Source of the DNA: Acidobacteriota bacterium | Lineage (GTDB): Bacteria; Acidobacteriota; Terriglobia; Terriglobales; Acidobacteriaceae | Length of the DNA: 49,654 bases | Reading direction: 5' to 3' | NCBI GenBank assembly: GCA_028876335.1 | Contig: JAGWSG010000183.1 | Location: forward strand, 1-49,654 | Notes under the pieces: generated by a model | What the model saw: the letters and a program-made list of their open reading frames with translations, nothing else | Told to the model about the DNA's origin: nothing | Databases searched by the model: none | Shown here: positions 26,037-33,969 of the stretch, one piece after another | Position numbering within the stretch: the first letter of the stretch is position 1 | Layout of the letters: every line of letters begins with the position of its first letter | Program-made: the position numbers and the translations under genes

Positions 26037-26549
26037 TTACTCGCCGCCAAGTTCATACGGAATGGAGAAACGCCCTATCTGCACTATCGATTTGTCATTC
26101 GGCGGCCAGATGCGGATGCTCTCCACACGGACCTGTCCGTTCATTCGGTGCGCCTCGGCATTGCCCACTAGGTCGCCCGTCGCCGCAAGATTGAAATGCA
26201 CCTTCAGCGAGTCGCCGTCTCGTGTCCATCCCAGCACATACTCGCCCGGCTTCAGCATAACGCCACCAATCTTTATTGGTTCCTGTACTTCCAGATAGTG
26301 TGAATACTTGCCATCCGCTGAGTAGCCGGCTGTAATCAGCACTACTGCTGCAATGTAGTGGCCATGGCTGTCCACAATGCCGGTGGCGGTGCGCATCTCC
26401 GTCTCAATGTGCTCCTTGATCACCGGTGCTCGCGCTGGCAGCAGGGAAGCCAGTTCCGCATCCGTTGCCATGCGCCAATTATTCCTTTCCGCATGCGCCA
26501 TAGGCGCCAGACCAATCAAAGCAATTACAGACAACAGCACAATCTTCAT
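26037..26549 (-). CDS. small exported protein of unknown function
   Basis: A 170-residue protein with a clean signal peptide (MKIVLLSVIALIGLAPMAHA) and a predicted beta-rich mature part (TGIVDSHGHYIAAVVLITAG, YVLGWTRDGDSLKVHFNLAA). I do not recognise the family. ATG26549 overlaps the response-regulator stop (ATGA), so it belongs to the sensor-regulator operon. Its periplasmic location and coupling make it a possible accessory or target of that system. Confidence 0.75.
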   Translation of the reverse strand: MKIVLLSVIALIGLAPMAHAERNNWRMATDAELASLLPARAPVIKEHIETEMRTATGIVDSHGHYIAAVVLITAGYSADGKYSHYLEVQEPIKIGGVMLKPGEYVLGWTRDGDSLKVHFNLAATGDLVGNAEAHRMNGQVRVESIRIWPPNDKSIVQIGRFSIPYELGGE

Positions 26550-27196
26550 CAGTTCTGCTTCCTCAACGATTCCAATGGAACAATGCCGCGCTGGATTGCT
26601 GCCGTGGCGGCCTGTGTTCGGTCCGTCACGCCCAGCTTGCCCAGCAGGCTGTTAATGTGGGTCTTTACCGTCGCTTCCGATATCTCCAACTCGGCCGCGA
26701 TCTCTTTGTTGCTCTTGCCGTGCACAATCTGTTCCAGAACATCGCTCTCACGTGGCGTCAACTCTTCGGTACCCATGCGTTCGGCCAACCGTTCGGCAAT
26801 GGCCGGCGGAATATGGGACTTGCCTGCATGCACCGTACGAATGGTCTGAATAAGTTCTTCAGTTGTCATACCCTTCAGCAGATAAGCCTTTGCACCCGCC
26901 TGCAGTGCACGATAGATGTCCTCGTCGCCGTCATACGTCGTCAGCACAATAAACCGCGCCGTTGGCGTCTCCATGCGGATGCGTTCAATCACGTCCACGC
27001 CGCCCAGCCTCGGCAGCCGCAGATCGATCAAAGTAATATCCGGCAGGTTTTTGCGAAACTCAGCAATTGCTTCCACACCGTCGCCGGCCTGTGCTACCAC
27101 TTCAAGTCCGTCCACCACACTCAGCAGCGCTATCAGGCCTTGCCGCACCACGTGATGGTCTTCCACCACCAGTACGCGAATCGTCTCCTGTCCCAC
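26549..27196 (-). CDS. NarL/FixJ-type response regulator
   Basis: A 215-residue DNA-binding regulator. The receiver domain has acidic residues in VVEDHHVVRQG, the phospho-acceptor Asp in TLIDLRLPRLGG, the T-T switch (FIVLTTYDG) and the K in YLLKG. The C-terminal LuxR-type helix-turn-helix reads LTPRESDVLEQIVHGKSNKE. GTG27196 has AAGGAG five bases upstream. A GTG six bases further up overlaps the kinase stop but would put that site inside the start. It is the cognate partner of the upstream kinase gene by overlap and family. Confidence 0.93.
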   Translation of the reverse strand: MGQETIRVLVVEDHHVVRQGLIALLSVVDGLEVVAQAGDGVEAIAEFRKNLPDITLIDLRLPRLGGVDVIERIRMETPTARFIVLTTYDGDEDIYRALQAGAKAYLLKGMTTEELIQTIRTVHAGKSHIPPAIAERLAERMGTEELTPRESDVLEQIVHGKSNKEIAAELEISEATVKTHINSLLGKLGVTDRTQAATAAIQRGIVPLESLRKQN

Positions 27197-27198
27197 TT

Positions 27199-30111
27199 TC
27201 ACTCCTTTGCCGACTTCGGTGCCCGTACGTTCAGCCGCACCGTTGTACCGGCTCCCTGTTCGCTTGTCACTTCCAGCCTACCCCCAATTGCCTCCGCGCG
27301 CTCGTGCATGCCCGTCAATCCGTAATGCCCCGGCCGCATCCCTTCTCCCTTGCTCTGATCAAATCCACGTCCATCATCGCGCACCTGCAGCGCAATCTCC
27401 TCGGGGCCATACTCCAATTGCACATACACATGGCTGGCCTGCGCATGCTTCTTTACATTGTGCAGTGCCTCCTGTGCAATGCGCAGAATTTCCTTCTCCA
27501 TTTCCGGCCCCAGGGCGCGATAAGCGCCATACAAACTGAACTTCGCCTCCAGCCCCTGACCTCCAGCCTGTTCGGTCACGCGCTTCAGCTCTACAGGCAG
27601 TGTCTTTTCACCGGAGTCCTGCGAACGAAGTGCCCAAATCGACTGTCGCGCATCTGCAAGTCCCTCGCGCACGTAGCCGCGCGTTGTATCCAAATGTTTT
27701 GCTGCCTTGTCTACTTTGTTCAGACGCAGCAGCTCCGCCAGCACTTCCAGTTGCAATGAGATTCCCACGTACCCCTGCGCCAGCGTGTCGTGTATCTCGC
27801 GCGCAATGCGATTCCTCTCGCCCAGTACTGCAGTGAATTCTCGTTCGGCCCGCAGCAGTCTCCGCTTCAAGTACAGCACCACTAGACCAGCCAGGCAAAG
27901 CGTCAGCACTGCGTAGAACCAGAGCGTCTGGTAGAAATGTGGTTCCAGCTTGAACTGCAGACTTGCTCCCTGTTCATTCCACAGTCCGTCATTGTTTGCA
28001 GCCAGCACGCGGAAGGTATACGTCCCTGGCGGAATATTCGTGTAATACGCCGTACGTCGCGTGCCCGCATCCGTCCAGTCCTTGTCGAACCCCTCCAGCA
28101 TGTAGCGATAGCGCACCTTCTGCGGTGCCACAAAGCTCAATCCCGCATAATCAAACTGGAAGTGCACATGCCCTGCTTGAATTGCTGACGACACATTCAC
28201 CGGCCGTGGCACGTCATCCACCGTAAAGCTCTCCAGTGCCACCGGAGGCACAACATCGTTCACTGGAAAATGCACCGGATCCACTTCGACAAGTCCCTTC
28301 GGCGTCGCAAACCACAGCAACCCATCATGCGAGCGCCACGCAGAAGGATGGCTATTTGTCGCTGTTTCACGGCTCCGCAATCCATCCGCCGGCCCAAACT
28401 TCAGCCACCGTCCGCACTCTGCCGCACCGGTCTCATTGCATCGTGCAATTCCGTCGCCTGTTGCAAACCAAAGGTGCTTCTCTCCATCGGCAAGAATCGC
28501 GTACACGCTCTCCTGCTGGAGCTTGAAATTGTCCTCCGACCTGAACGCCGATCCATTCCAAAAGCTCCACCCATGGTCCTGTGTGCCCACAAGCATTGCG
28601 CCTGCCGGACGCGGCAGCAACGCGGTCACCACATTGCTCGGCAGCCCATTCGCCGTCGTGTAATTCGTGATCGCATTCCGCGCCGTGCTCCCGCCCTTCA
28701 GGCGCGACAACCCCGCCAGCGTCGCTACCCATAAGTCGCCCCTGGTGTCGCGCTCCATCGCGCCTACCAGGTCGCTGTCCAGTCCGCTCTCCTGCGTCAC
28801 GGTCACCATCGCATGACCCGTGCCGGCATTCGTCCAGTGCGTCAATCCGCGCCGCGTGCCAATCCACAGTGAACCGTCTGCATCCGCCAGCAGCGACCGC
28901 ACAAAATCATCTGGTAAACCATCTGCAGAAGTGAATCCCGTCACCCGCCCTGCATGAATACGATTCAGCCCATCCGGCGTGCCCACCCACACATCGCCAT
29001 TGGGTGCCGCTGCCAGCGCCAGAATCACGTTGCTTAAAAGGCCGTCGCGCACGCGCAGCAACTTCACCGTGAACTTCCCACTGGCATCGCGCTTCAGCGC
29101 ATTCAGTCCGTCGCCGTTAGTGCCCACCCACAGCGTGCCGGCCCTGTCTTCCACCACAGCCGTCGTGTTGTCGCTTGAGAGTCCGTCGCGCGCGCCGATC
29201 GTCTTGAACCGCTCATCGCGCAAAATGTGTAACCCGTCGGTTTCTGTGCCCACCCACAAATCGCCTTCGTGGTCCTCGAAGATCGTCAACACACTTGCGC
29301 TCGCCAGCGGATCCGTCACCGGCATCTTCTCGAGCTTCCCGTTCGCCCACCGCACCAGTCCTTCGTTCGTCCCAATCCACAGCGAACCCTCGCGGTCGGC
29401 AAACAAAGTCTGAATGCGGCTCCCCGGCAACTCTTGACCCACCTTCCAATGCATTTCTTTGCCCGGCAGCATCAGTTCGACCGTCGCATGTGTAGCCTGA
29501 GCCCGCGCTCCAGAGGCGAGCCTCACTGCGAAGTTTGGTTCCCGGCTCGGATCGATACTCGTCAATTTGTTCAATTCAACCGGCAACACTTCATCGCCAT
29601 CCACCGTGACCTCTCCCGAATCGGTCATGGCGGCAACGTGTCCCTGCAGCAACTCCAGGCTGCGAATTCCATTTGCCGGCAGCCCGTCCTTCTCCGTGTA
29701 GACCCGCACCGCTCCATCCTTGAGCCGCGCCAGCCCTTCACCTGTCCCAATCCACAGCGCACCATCGTCCGTCGCAAGCAGGCAGCGGATATCCCCGCTC
29801 GGGATTGCCGGCTTGGAATTCTTGTCCAGAACCAGGAAAGAATGCCCGTCGAACCGCACCAGTCCGACTTCCGTCCCAATCCACAGATATCCGTCGCGCG
29901 TCTGTGTCAGCGCATGCACCGTGTTCTGCGGCATGCCGTTTTCCATTACCCAGGCCTGCCGCCCGTAGCTACCCAGTGAGGTCGTTGGCTCCAGCGCGCG
30001 TGTACCTGCCGCAAGAATGCTTACCAGTGCGCACAAGAAGCCACCGCGCAAAAATTGTTGTATGCGCCGGTTTCCAAACGTTTTCTGCCAGTTCTGCGTT
30101 TCGTGCCTCAA
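27199..30111 (-). CDS. two-component sensor kinase with periplasmic beta-propeller
   Basis: A roughly 970-residue sensor. After a signal or anchor segment (FLRGGFLCALVSILAAG) come about eleven Reg_prop repeats with WIGT/WVGT-x-x-GL cores, predicting one or two seven-blade propellers in the periplasm. A Y_Y_Y domain (GTYTFRVLAANNDGLWNEQG) follows, then one membrane helix (TLWFYAVLTLCLAGLVVLYL). The cytoplasmic part has the HisKA_3 box RNRIAREIHDTLAQG with phospho-His and an HATPase with DDGRGF. Such hybrid-like sensors often detect polysaccharides or their breakdown products. TTG30111 has GAGGA close upstream; GTG30144 is the alternative. It overlaps the regulator gene. Confidence 0.92.
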   Translation of the reverse strand: MRHETQNWQKTFGNRRIQQFLRGGFLCALVSILAAGTRALEPTTSLGSYGRQAWVMENGMPQNTVHALTQTRDGYLWIGTEVGLVRFDGHSFLVLDKNSKPAIPSGDIRCLLATDDGALWIGTGEGLARLKDGAVRVYTEKDGLPANGIRSLELLQGHVAAMTDSGEVTVDGDEVLPVELNKLTSIDPSREPNFAVRLASGARAQATHATVELMLPGKEMHWKVGQELPGSRIQTLFADREGSLWIGTNEGLVRWANGKLEKMPVTDPLASASVLTIFEDHEGDLWVGTETDGLHILRDERFKTIGARDGLSSDNTTAVVEDRAGTLWVGTNGDGLNALKRDASGKFTVKLLRVRDGLLSNVILALAAAPNGDVWVGTPDGLNRIHAGRVTGFTSADGLPDDFVRSLLADADGSLWIGTRRGLTHWTNAGTGHAMVTVTQESGLDSDLVGAMERDTRGDLWVATLAGLSRLKGGSTARNAITNYTTANGLPSNVVTALLPRPAGAMLVGTQDHGWSFWNGSAFRSEDNFKLQQESVYAILADGEKHLWFATGDGIARCNETGAAECGRWLKFGPADGLRSRETATNSHPSAWRSHDGLLWFATPKGLVEVDPVHFPVNDVVPPVALESFTVDDVPRPVNVSSAIQAGHVHFQFDYAGLSFVAPQKVRYRYMLEGFDKDWTDAGTRRTAYYTNIPPGTYTFRVLAANNDGLWNEQGASLQFKLEPHFYQTLWFYAVLTLCLAGLVVLYLKRRLLRAEREFTAVLGERNRIAREIHDTLAQGYVGISLQLEVLAELLRLNKVDKAAKHLDTTRGYVREGLADARQSIWALRSQDSGEKTLPVELKRVTEQAGGQGLEAKFSLYGAYRALGPEMEKEILRIAQEALHNVKKHAQASHVYVQLEYGPEEIALQVRDDGRGFDQSKGEGMRPGHYGLTGMHERAEAIGGRLEVTSEQGAGTTVRLNVRAPKSAKE

Positions 30112-30302
30112 CGTTCCTCGTCGTCGCCGGTGGTCAGCCAGCACATCTCTTGAATGGCGGCCATCTTTCCAGCCATCTTTTGCTGCAACAAGTAGGGTAT
30201 GACGTGCAGCCTGCTGTATGGACTGAATTTTGTCTCAAACCATGGGTGGAGTCAGTTCTAGCCCTATTTGGTCAGGACATCACATCCGCAAAATCTTAGT
30301 CT
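30112..30302. other. non-coding stretch upstream of the propeller kinase
   Basis: Intergenic sequence between the minus-strand kinase and plus-strand crotonase. Together with the hairpin chain that follows, about 370 bases lack a gene. Short open frames here have no ribosome-binding site or recognisable product. The minus-strand promoter of the sensor operon should lie here, but I see no clear boxes. Confidence 0.5.
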
Positions 30303-30388
30303 ATTCATGTCTCCTGAATGACCGATACATCACTGGTTTGTGATAGTCGGGTGGGCAAACATCCTTTTGATGCCCACCCGATTTTTTT
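30303..30388 (+). ncRNA. candidate small RNA or leader: three hairpins ending in a terminator
   Basis: Three consecutive hairpins on the plus strand. ATTCA/TGAAT (30303-30307 with 30315-30319) has the loop TGTCTCC, which is complementary to Shine-Dalgarno sequence. ATCAC/GTGAT (30329-30333 with 30340-30344) is next, and an 11-bp terminator (30347-30381) with a T-tract closes the chain. The neighbouring upstream gene is on the opposite strand, so the terminator does not belong to a known gene. It either ends a small RNA or acts as a leader for the crotonase gene 91 bases on. No convincing promoter boxes were found. No known RNA family is recognised. Confidence 0.5.
30347..30388 (+). terminator. 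strong rho-independent terminator
   Basis: TCGGGTGGGCA (30347-30357) pairs perfectly with TGCCCACCCGA (30371-30381) across a 13-base loop, followed by seven T residues (30382-30388). The T-tract is only on the plus strand, so it stops plus-strand transcripts. Confidence 0.9.
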
Positions 30389-30479
30389 GCCTGCGGCCAT
30401 TTTCATGAACATCCCCACCCATCCCTTTCCGAGCCAATGCCTCATCCCAAGCCCTGTAAAGTGGTAGGCTTTCTCTCGC

Positions 30480-31262
30480 ATGAGTGACCCAACCCTGCAC
30501 GTCGAACTCCGCCCGCCCCTCGCCGTCCTCACCCTTAACCGGCCTAAAGCCCTCAACGCGCTCAACGCCGCTCTGCTTGCCGAACTCGACGCAGCCATCA
30601 CCGCGCTCGCCGCCAACGCCGATATTCGCGTCATCCTCATCACCGGCTCCGGTGGTCGCGCCTTTGCCGCCGGTGCGGACATCTCAGAAATCGCCGCCAT
30701 TCCCGCCACAAAAGGCGAAGCCTTTGCCCTCCGCGGCCAGGCCATCTTTCGCCGCATTGAAAACTGCGGCAAGCCCGTCATTGCCTGCATTCAGGGCTTT
30801 GCTCTCGGCGGCGGTTGTGAACTCGCCCTGGCCTGCACCCTTCGCATCGCGGCAGACGACGCCAAACTCGGCCAGCCTGAAGTCAAACTTGGCGTCATCG
30901 CCGGTTATGGCGGCTCGCAACGCCTACCGCGCCTCGTTGGTCGCGGAGCAGCGCTCAAAATGCTCCTCTCCGGCGCCATCATCAACGCGCAGGAGGCCCT
31001 CCGCATCGGCCTCGTCGATGAAGTCGTTCCCGCCGCGGAACTCATGCAGCGCGCCGAAGCCTTTGCCCATGAAATCGCTGCGCAGGCTCCACTCGCCGTT
31101 GCCACCACGCTCTGCGCCGTCGATCAGGGACTCGATCTGCCACTCGACCAGGCCCTCGCCCAGGAAGCCGCACTCTTCGGCTCTCTCTGCGCCACAGAAG
31201 ACAAAGCCGAAGGCACCCGCGCCTTCCTTGAAAAACGCAAGCCTGCCTGGAAGGGTAAATAG
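30480..31262 (+). CDS. enoyl-CoA hydratase/isomerase (crotonase family)
   Basis: A 260-residue crotonase-fold enzyme acting on acyl-CoA thioesters. The oxyanion-hole segments are AFAAGADISE and FALGGGCELA. Both hydratase glutamates are present, E114 in GGGCELAL and E134 in QPEVKLG, twenty residues apart as in classical enoyl-CoA hydratases. This supports water addition to trans-2-enoyl-CoA in fatty-acid or related breakdown. ATG30480 has only a weak site. No other beta-oxidation gene is adjacent, so the physiological substrate is open. Confidence 0.92.
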   Translation: MSDPTLHVELRPPLAVLTLNRPKALNALNAALLAELDAAITALAANADIRVILITGSGGRAFAAGADISEIAAIPATKGEAFALRGQAIFRRIENCGKPVIACIQGFALGGGCELALACTLRIAADDAKLGQPEVKLGVIAGYGGSQRLPRLVGRGAALKMLLSGAIINAQEALRIGLVDEVVPAAELMQRAEAFAHEIAAQAPLAVATTLCAVDQGLDLPLDQALAQEAALFGSLCATEDKAEGTRAFLEKRKPAWKGK

Positions 31263-31356
31263 ATATCAACGATCCGCAAAACTGGGTGCCCCAAGAGGCT
31301 TTTGAGACCTGAGAAACACGTAAACTACACCGTTCCTCCTTGCTATTCTTAGTTCT

Positions 31357-31917
31357 GTGATCCGTTTTCCCCGCGTTCGTTTTGCAGCTCTTCTAGCCAT
31401 GTGTGCTGCACTCGCCCTCACCGCCTGCAACAGAGAGAAGCAGGCCGTCGAAGGCGTTGCCAAATCTGCCTCCAACGCCGAGCACGCCGCACAGGCCAAG
31501 GCCACTCTGCTTGACCAGCAGCGTGACGCTCTCAAGGCCATTCCGCTTCCCACAAAAAGCATGTACGTAGACGTGCATGACGCTTCCGCCTGGGCTAATC
31601 CCTTCATCACCGTGGAAGCGGACGCGCTCGACCTCCGCATCATCCTTGCCGACGCCAACACCAGCACCATCGGCCGCGATCCCATGCTCCGCCCCGCCGC
31701 TGCGCGACGCCAGGAGATGCAGATTCGCCCCTCCGACCTCGCAGAAGCCGTTGTCGCCATCCCCGCCAGCGCCTGGCGCTACGGCCGCGTCGTCGCCGTC
31801 GCAGAGTCGCCCGAAGCCGATCCCAAAAACCGCCCCGCCATCCGCCGCAGCATGGAGAAAGTCATTCAGCAGCTCAACGACCTCGGAATCGTCGTTGAAG
31901 AGTGGCCCGGCCGCTAA
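31357..31917 (+). CDS. putative lipoprotein of unknown function
   Basis: A 186-residue protein beginning with a lipoprotein signal peptide (VRFAALLAMCAALALTAC, lipobox LTAC, Cys24). The mature part has an Ala-rich helical stretch (VEGVAKSASNAEHAAQAKAT) and a region ending in IVVEEWPGR. I do not recognise a family. GTG31357 is the start; no strong Shine-Dalgarno site is seen. It is on the same strand as the crotonase, 94 bases downstream, and may or may not be cotranscribed. Confidence 0.7.
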   Translation: MIRFPRVRFAALLAMCAALALTACNREKQAVEGVAKSASNAEHAAQAKATLLDQQRDALKAIPLPTKSMYVDVHDASAWANPFITVEADALDLRIILADANTSTIGRDPMLRPAAARRQEMQIRPSDLAEAVVAIPASAWRYGRVVAVAESPEADPKNRPAIRRSMEKVIQQLNDLGIVVEEWPGR

Positions 31918-31984
31918 AGCTTGGCCCAGACTGGTTTGCACGAGAGCGCGCAGAATGAAAGGGTCTCCGTTGAGGATTTCGCAG

Positions 31985-32734
31985 ATGCGGAAATCGATCC
32001 TGATCCTGGCCGCGACTGTCGCGTTGAGTACGTCGGCAACCATCTGTATGTGCGCGCAGAATCGCGTGACAGTACCATTTGTCGGCTGCAAATCTGACGG
32101 CCAGATGGGGCCAATCGCAGCACCACATGGCCACGATGTGTCGGTTTCCATACCTGCGAATCTGGCAATTAAGCTTTCGTGGTACGAGGGTCAGTACGGC
32201 CCGGGCGTGTTGGCTCCGCGTGGTTGGGATTGTTTTTCAACTTATGGCTCCAATGGCAGCACTCTATTCGTGACGCCGAATGCGATCGACTCGAAGCTCT
32301 TCTTCTCTTCTGACTGGAGGGGCTTCTCGGGGCCAGTCATTCAGGTCTCAATTGCGGATGGAGAAACTTCCGGCCGGTTTGAAGTTGCGCGCGCCATTGC
32401 GCGTCTCTTTCCTGCATACACGCAATTCCTTCGCAACGTCATTGCCGAAGGAATTGAACCCGCCGCAAACTTCCCATCTGGTCCATTTCCCGGCGACAAA
32501 GTCCGCCGAATCGTAAAAAACATCGTTGAATTTGAAACACCTGCGATGCAACAGGGGCTGGGAACGACTTCGCGCCTGCGTCCCGACACCGACCCGATCG
32601 CGGGTGTTGCAATGCTGGTAGGTGAAGAGCCCAGCCTATTTCAACTCTCCATTCGCACGCCTGCACAAGAGCGCTATTTGGTCCGAGCCATCATTAAGCA
32701 ATTCGAGCAGAACGTTTCGCGCATAAAAGATTGA
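31985..32734 (+). CDS. exported hypothetical protein
   Basis: A 249-residue protein with signal peptide (SILILAATVALSTSATICMC). The mature sequence includes VTVPFVGCKSDGQMGPIAAP, LSWYEGQYGPGVLAPRGWDC and ETPAMQQGLGTTSRLRPD. No catalytic motif is recognised; the conserved-looking Trp/Cys cluster might form a domain core. ATG31985 has GAGG nine bases upstream; the frame is open to the 5' side but overlaps the preceding lipoprotein gene in another phase and is not used. Function unknown. Confidence 0.75.
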   Translation: MRKSILILAATVALSTSATICMCAQNRVTVPFVGCKSDGQMGPIAAPHGHDVSVSIPANLAIKLSWYEGQYGPGVLAPRGWDCFSTYGSNGSTLFVTPNAIDSKLFFSSDWRGFSGPVIQVSIADGETSGRFEVARAIARLFPAYTQFLRNVIAEGIEPAANFPSGPFPGDKVRRIVKNIVEFETPAMQQGLGTTSRLRPDTDPIAGVAMLVGEEPSLFQLSIRTPAQERYLVRAIIKQFEQNVSRIKD

Positions 32735-32739
32735 GTCCC

Positions 32740-33324
32740 TTACCACGCTCCCGGCCCTGGCAGCGTTCGCGTGTGGTGGAACGTGTACTCGCCCATCACG
32801 CTCTGTGTGCCGCTCTCGTCCACGTTCACAAGCTTCGCCACCATCGAACTCGTCGGCGCAGCTTTGGCAAACCTAATCGACATCTGCCACAGTACTGCAT
32901 CGTCATCGTGCGAGAACGGAATATCGGTCAGCCGGAATTGCTCGCTTCCGTCCAGGCCACAAAGGCTCAAATCCACACGCTTGGCTTCACGCAGATCCAC
33001 TTCCAGCCGCCCAATCAGAAAATCGTCCTCTGCACTCACCGTGCATTGCACGCTGCCTCCCACGGGCGGTGCATATTGCCGGATTTGCAGCCCCTCCGCC
33101 TTCGCATACTCCAGAAACTCCTGGCTCACGGTCGTCATCAATACGCCGCTCCGTGCCACCTGCCGCACACCCTCGGCCATCGCGCGCACTTCATCCAGCA
33201 GCGCCGCGCAATCGCCGCACGCAAACACGTGCTCCTCCACACGAGCCTCTTCAACTGCATCAAGGGCGCCAAGCCAATAATCGGCCAGCACAGCCGCATC
33301 CAAATGCATCGGGTCTGCGGTCAT
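32740..33324 (-). CDS. soluble zinc-binding anti-sigma factor (ZAS type)
   Basis: A 194-residue protein starting MTADPMHLDAAVLADYWLGA. The HxxxCxxC zinc site of the anti-sigma fold (zf-HC2) is EEHVFACGDCAALLDEV. The remainder is beta-rich (VQCTVSAEDDFLIGRLEVDL) and has no membrane helix, so the protein should be cytoplasmic, unlike many anti-sigma factors. ATG33324 overlaps the sigma-factor stop (ATGA), giving a coupled pair. By analogy with RsrA/ChrR the site may sense redox or metal stress; that is inference. The frame upstream of 33324 is a shadow of the sigma gene. Confidence 0.8.
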   Translation of the reverse strand: MTADPMHLDAAVLADYWLGALDAVEEARVEEHVFACGDCAALLDEVRAMAEGVRQVARSGVLMTTVSQEFLEYAKAEGLQIRQYAPPVGGSVQCTVSAEDDFLIGRLEVDLREAKRVDLSLCGLDGSEQFRLTDIPFSHDDDAVLWQMSIRFAKAAPTSSMVAKLVNVDESGTQSVMGEYTFHHTRTLPGPGAW

Positions 33325-33857
33325 CGCACAACTCCCATGCAGCGGCGCATCGCCTGGATCGCCCGGTGCCGGATCACGCGCACATTCGCCTCGCTGACGC
33401 CCACGGCCCCGGCAATCTCCGCACTTTCTTGCTCGTTGTAAAACGACATCGTCATCACCGCACGCTCGCGTTCGGCCAGTTGCTGCATGCAGCGTCCCAG
33501 CGCATCGCCGTCCAGTTGCGGCCCGGGCGTTGCCAGGGGCGTCAGCATCTCCAATCCCCACTGTTCCATCAGCCGGTTGCGCCGCAGCACGCCGCGCCGC
33601 TGGTCCATCACCGTCATGCGGCAGGTGCCCAGCACAAAGGACGCAACTTTCTCCATCTCGCGCAGCTTGCCTGCGCGCAGCGTCTCCAGCACGGTAATGA
33701 GCACGTTCTGCATCAGATCGTCGGCCGCATGTGCGTCGCGCAGGTGCTTCAGCCCATAGAGCCGAATGCGCGGTCCCATCCGCCTGCAAAGCTCTGCCTC
33801 AGCCTCGCGGTCGCCATCTCCAATTTGTCGTGCCAGCTTTGCGTCGTCTCGTTCCAT
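33321..33857 (-). CDS. ECF-type RNA polymerase sigma factor
   Basis: A 178-residue sigma-70 family protein without regions 1 and 3. Region 2 spans about 1-85 (AADDLMQNVLITVLETLRAG; SFVLGTCRMTVMDQRR). Region 4 is LAERERAVMTMSFYNEQE and the helix-turn-helix SAEIAGAVGVSEANVRVIRH. It should direct polymerase to a small regulon when freed from the adjacent anti-sigma factor. ATG33857 fits the usual N-terminus; a GTG at 33896 is possible, and neither has a strong site. It stands alone upstream of its anti-sigma gene and divergent from the cupin gene. Confidence 0.9.
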   Translation of the reverse strand: MERDDAKLARQIGDGDREAEAELCRRMGPRIRLYGLKHLRDAHAADDLMQNVLITVLETLRAGKLREMEKVASFVLGTCRMTVMDQRRGVLRRNRLMEQWGLEMLTPLATPGPQLDGDALGRCMQQLAERERAVMTMSFYNEQESAEIAGAVGVSEANVRVIRHRAIQAMRRCMGVVR

Positions 33858-33969
33858 TTCTGCTGGCTCACATTCTATGTGTAACGACCCGCCCACTTGT
33901 TACACATCCGGACAAATCGCGCGAATCGGACGCCTGAAAGCTCCGGCGCAAAACATTCTAGGAGAAATA

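Noticed and set aside
31263..31356. GGTGCCCC and CTGAGA words near 31286-31314 recalling a TPP riboswitch
   Set aside because: The remaining conserved THI segments are absent and the order and spacing are wrong.
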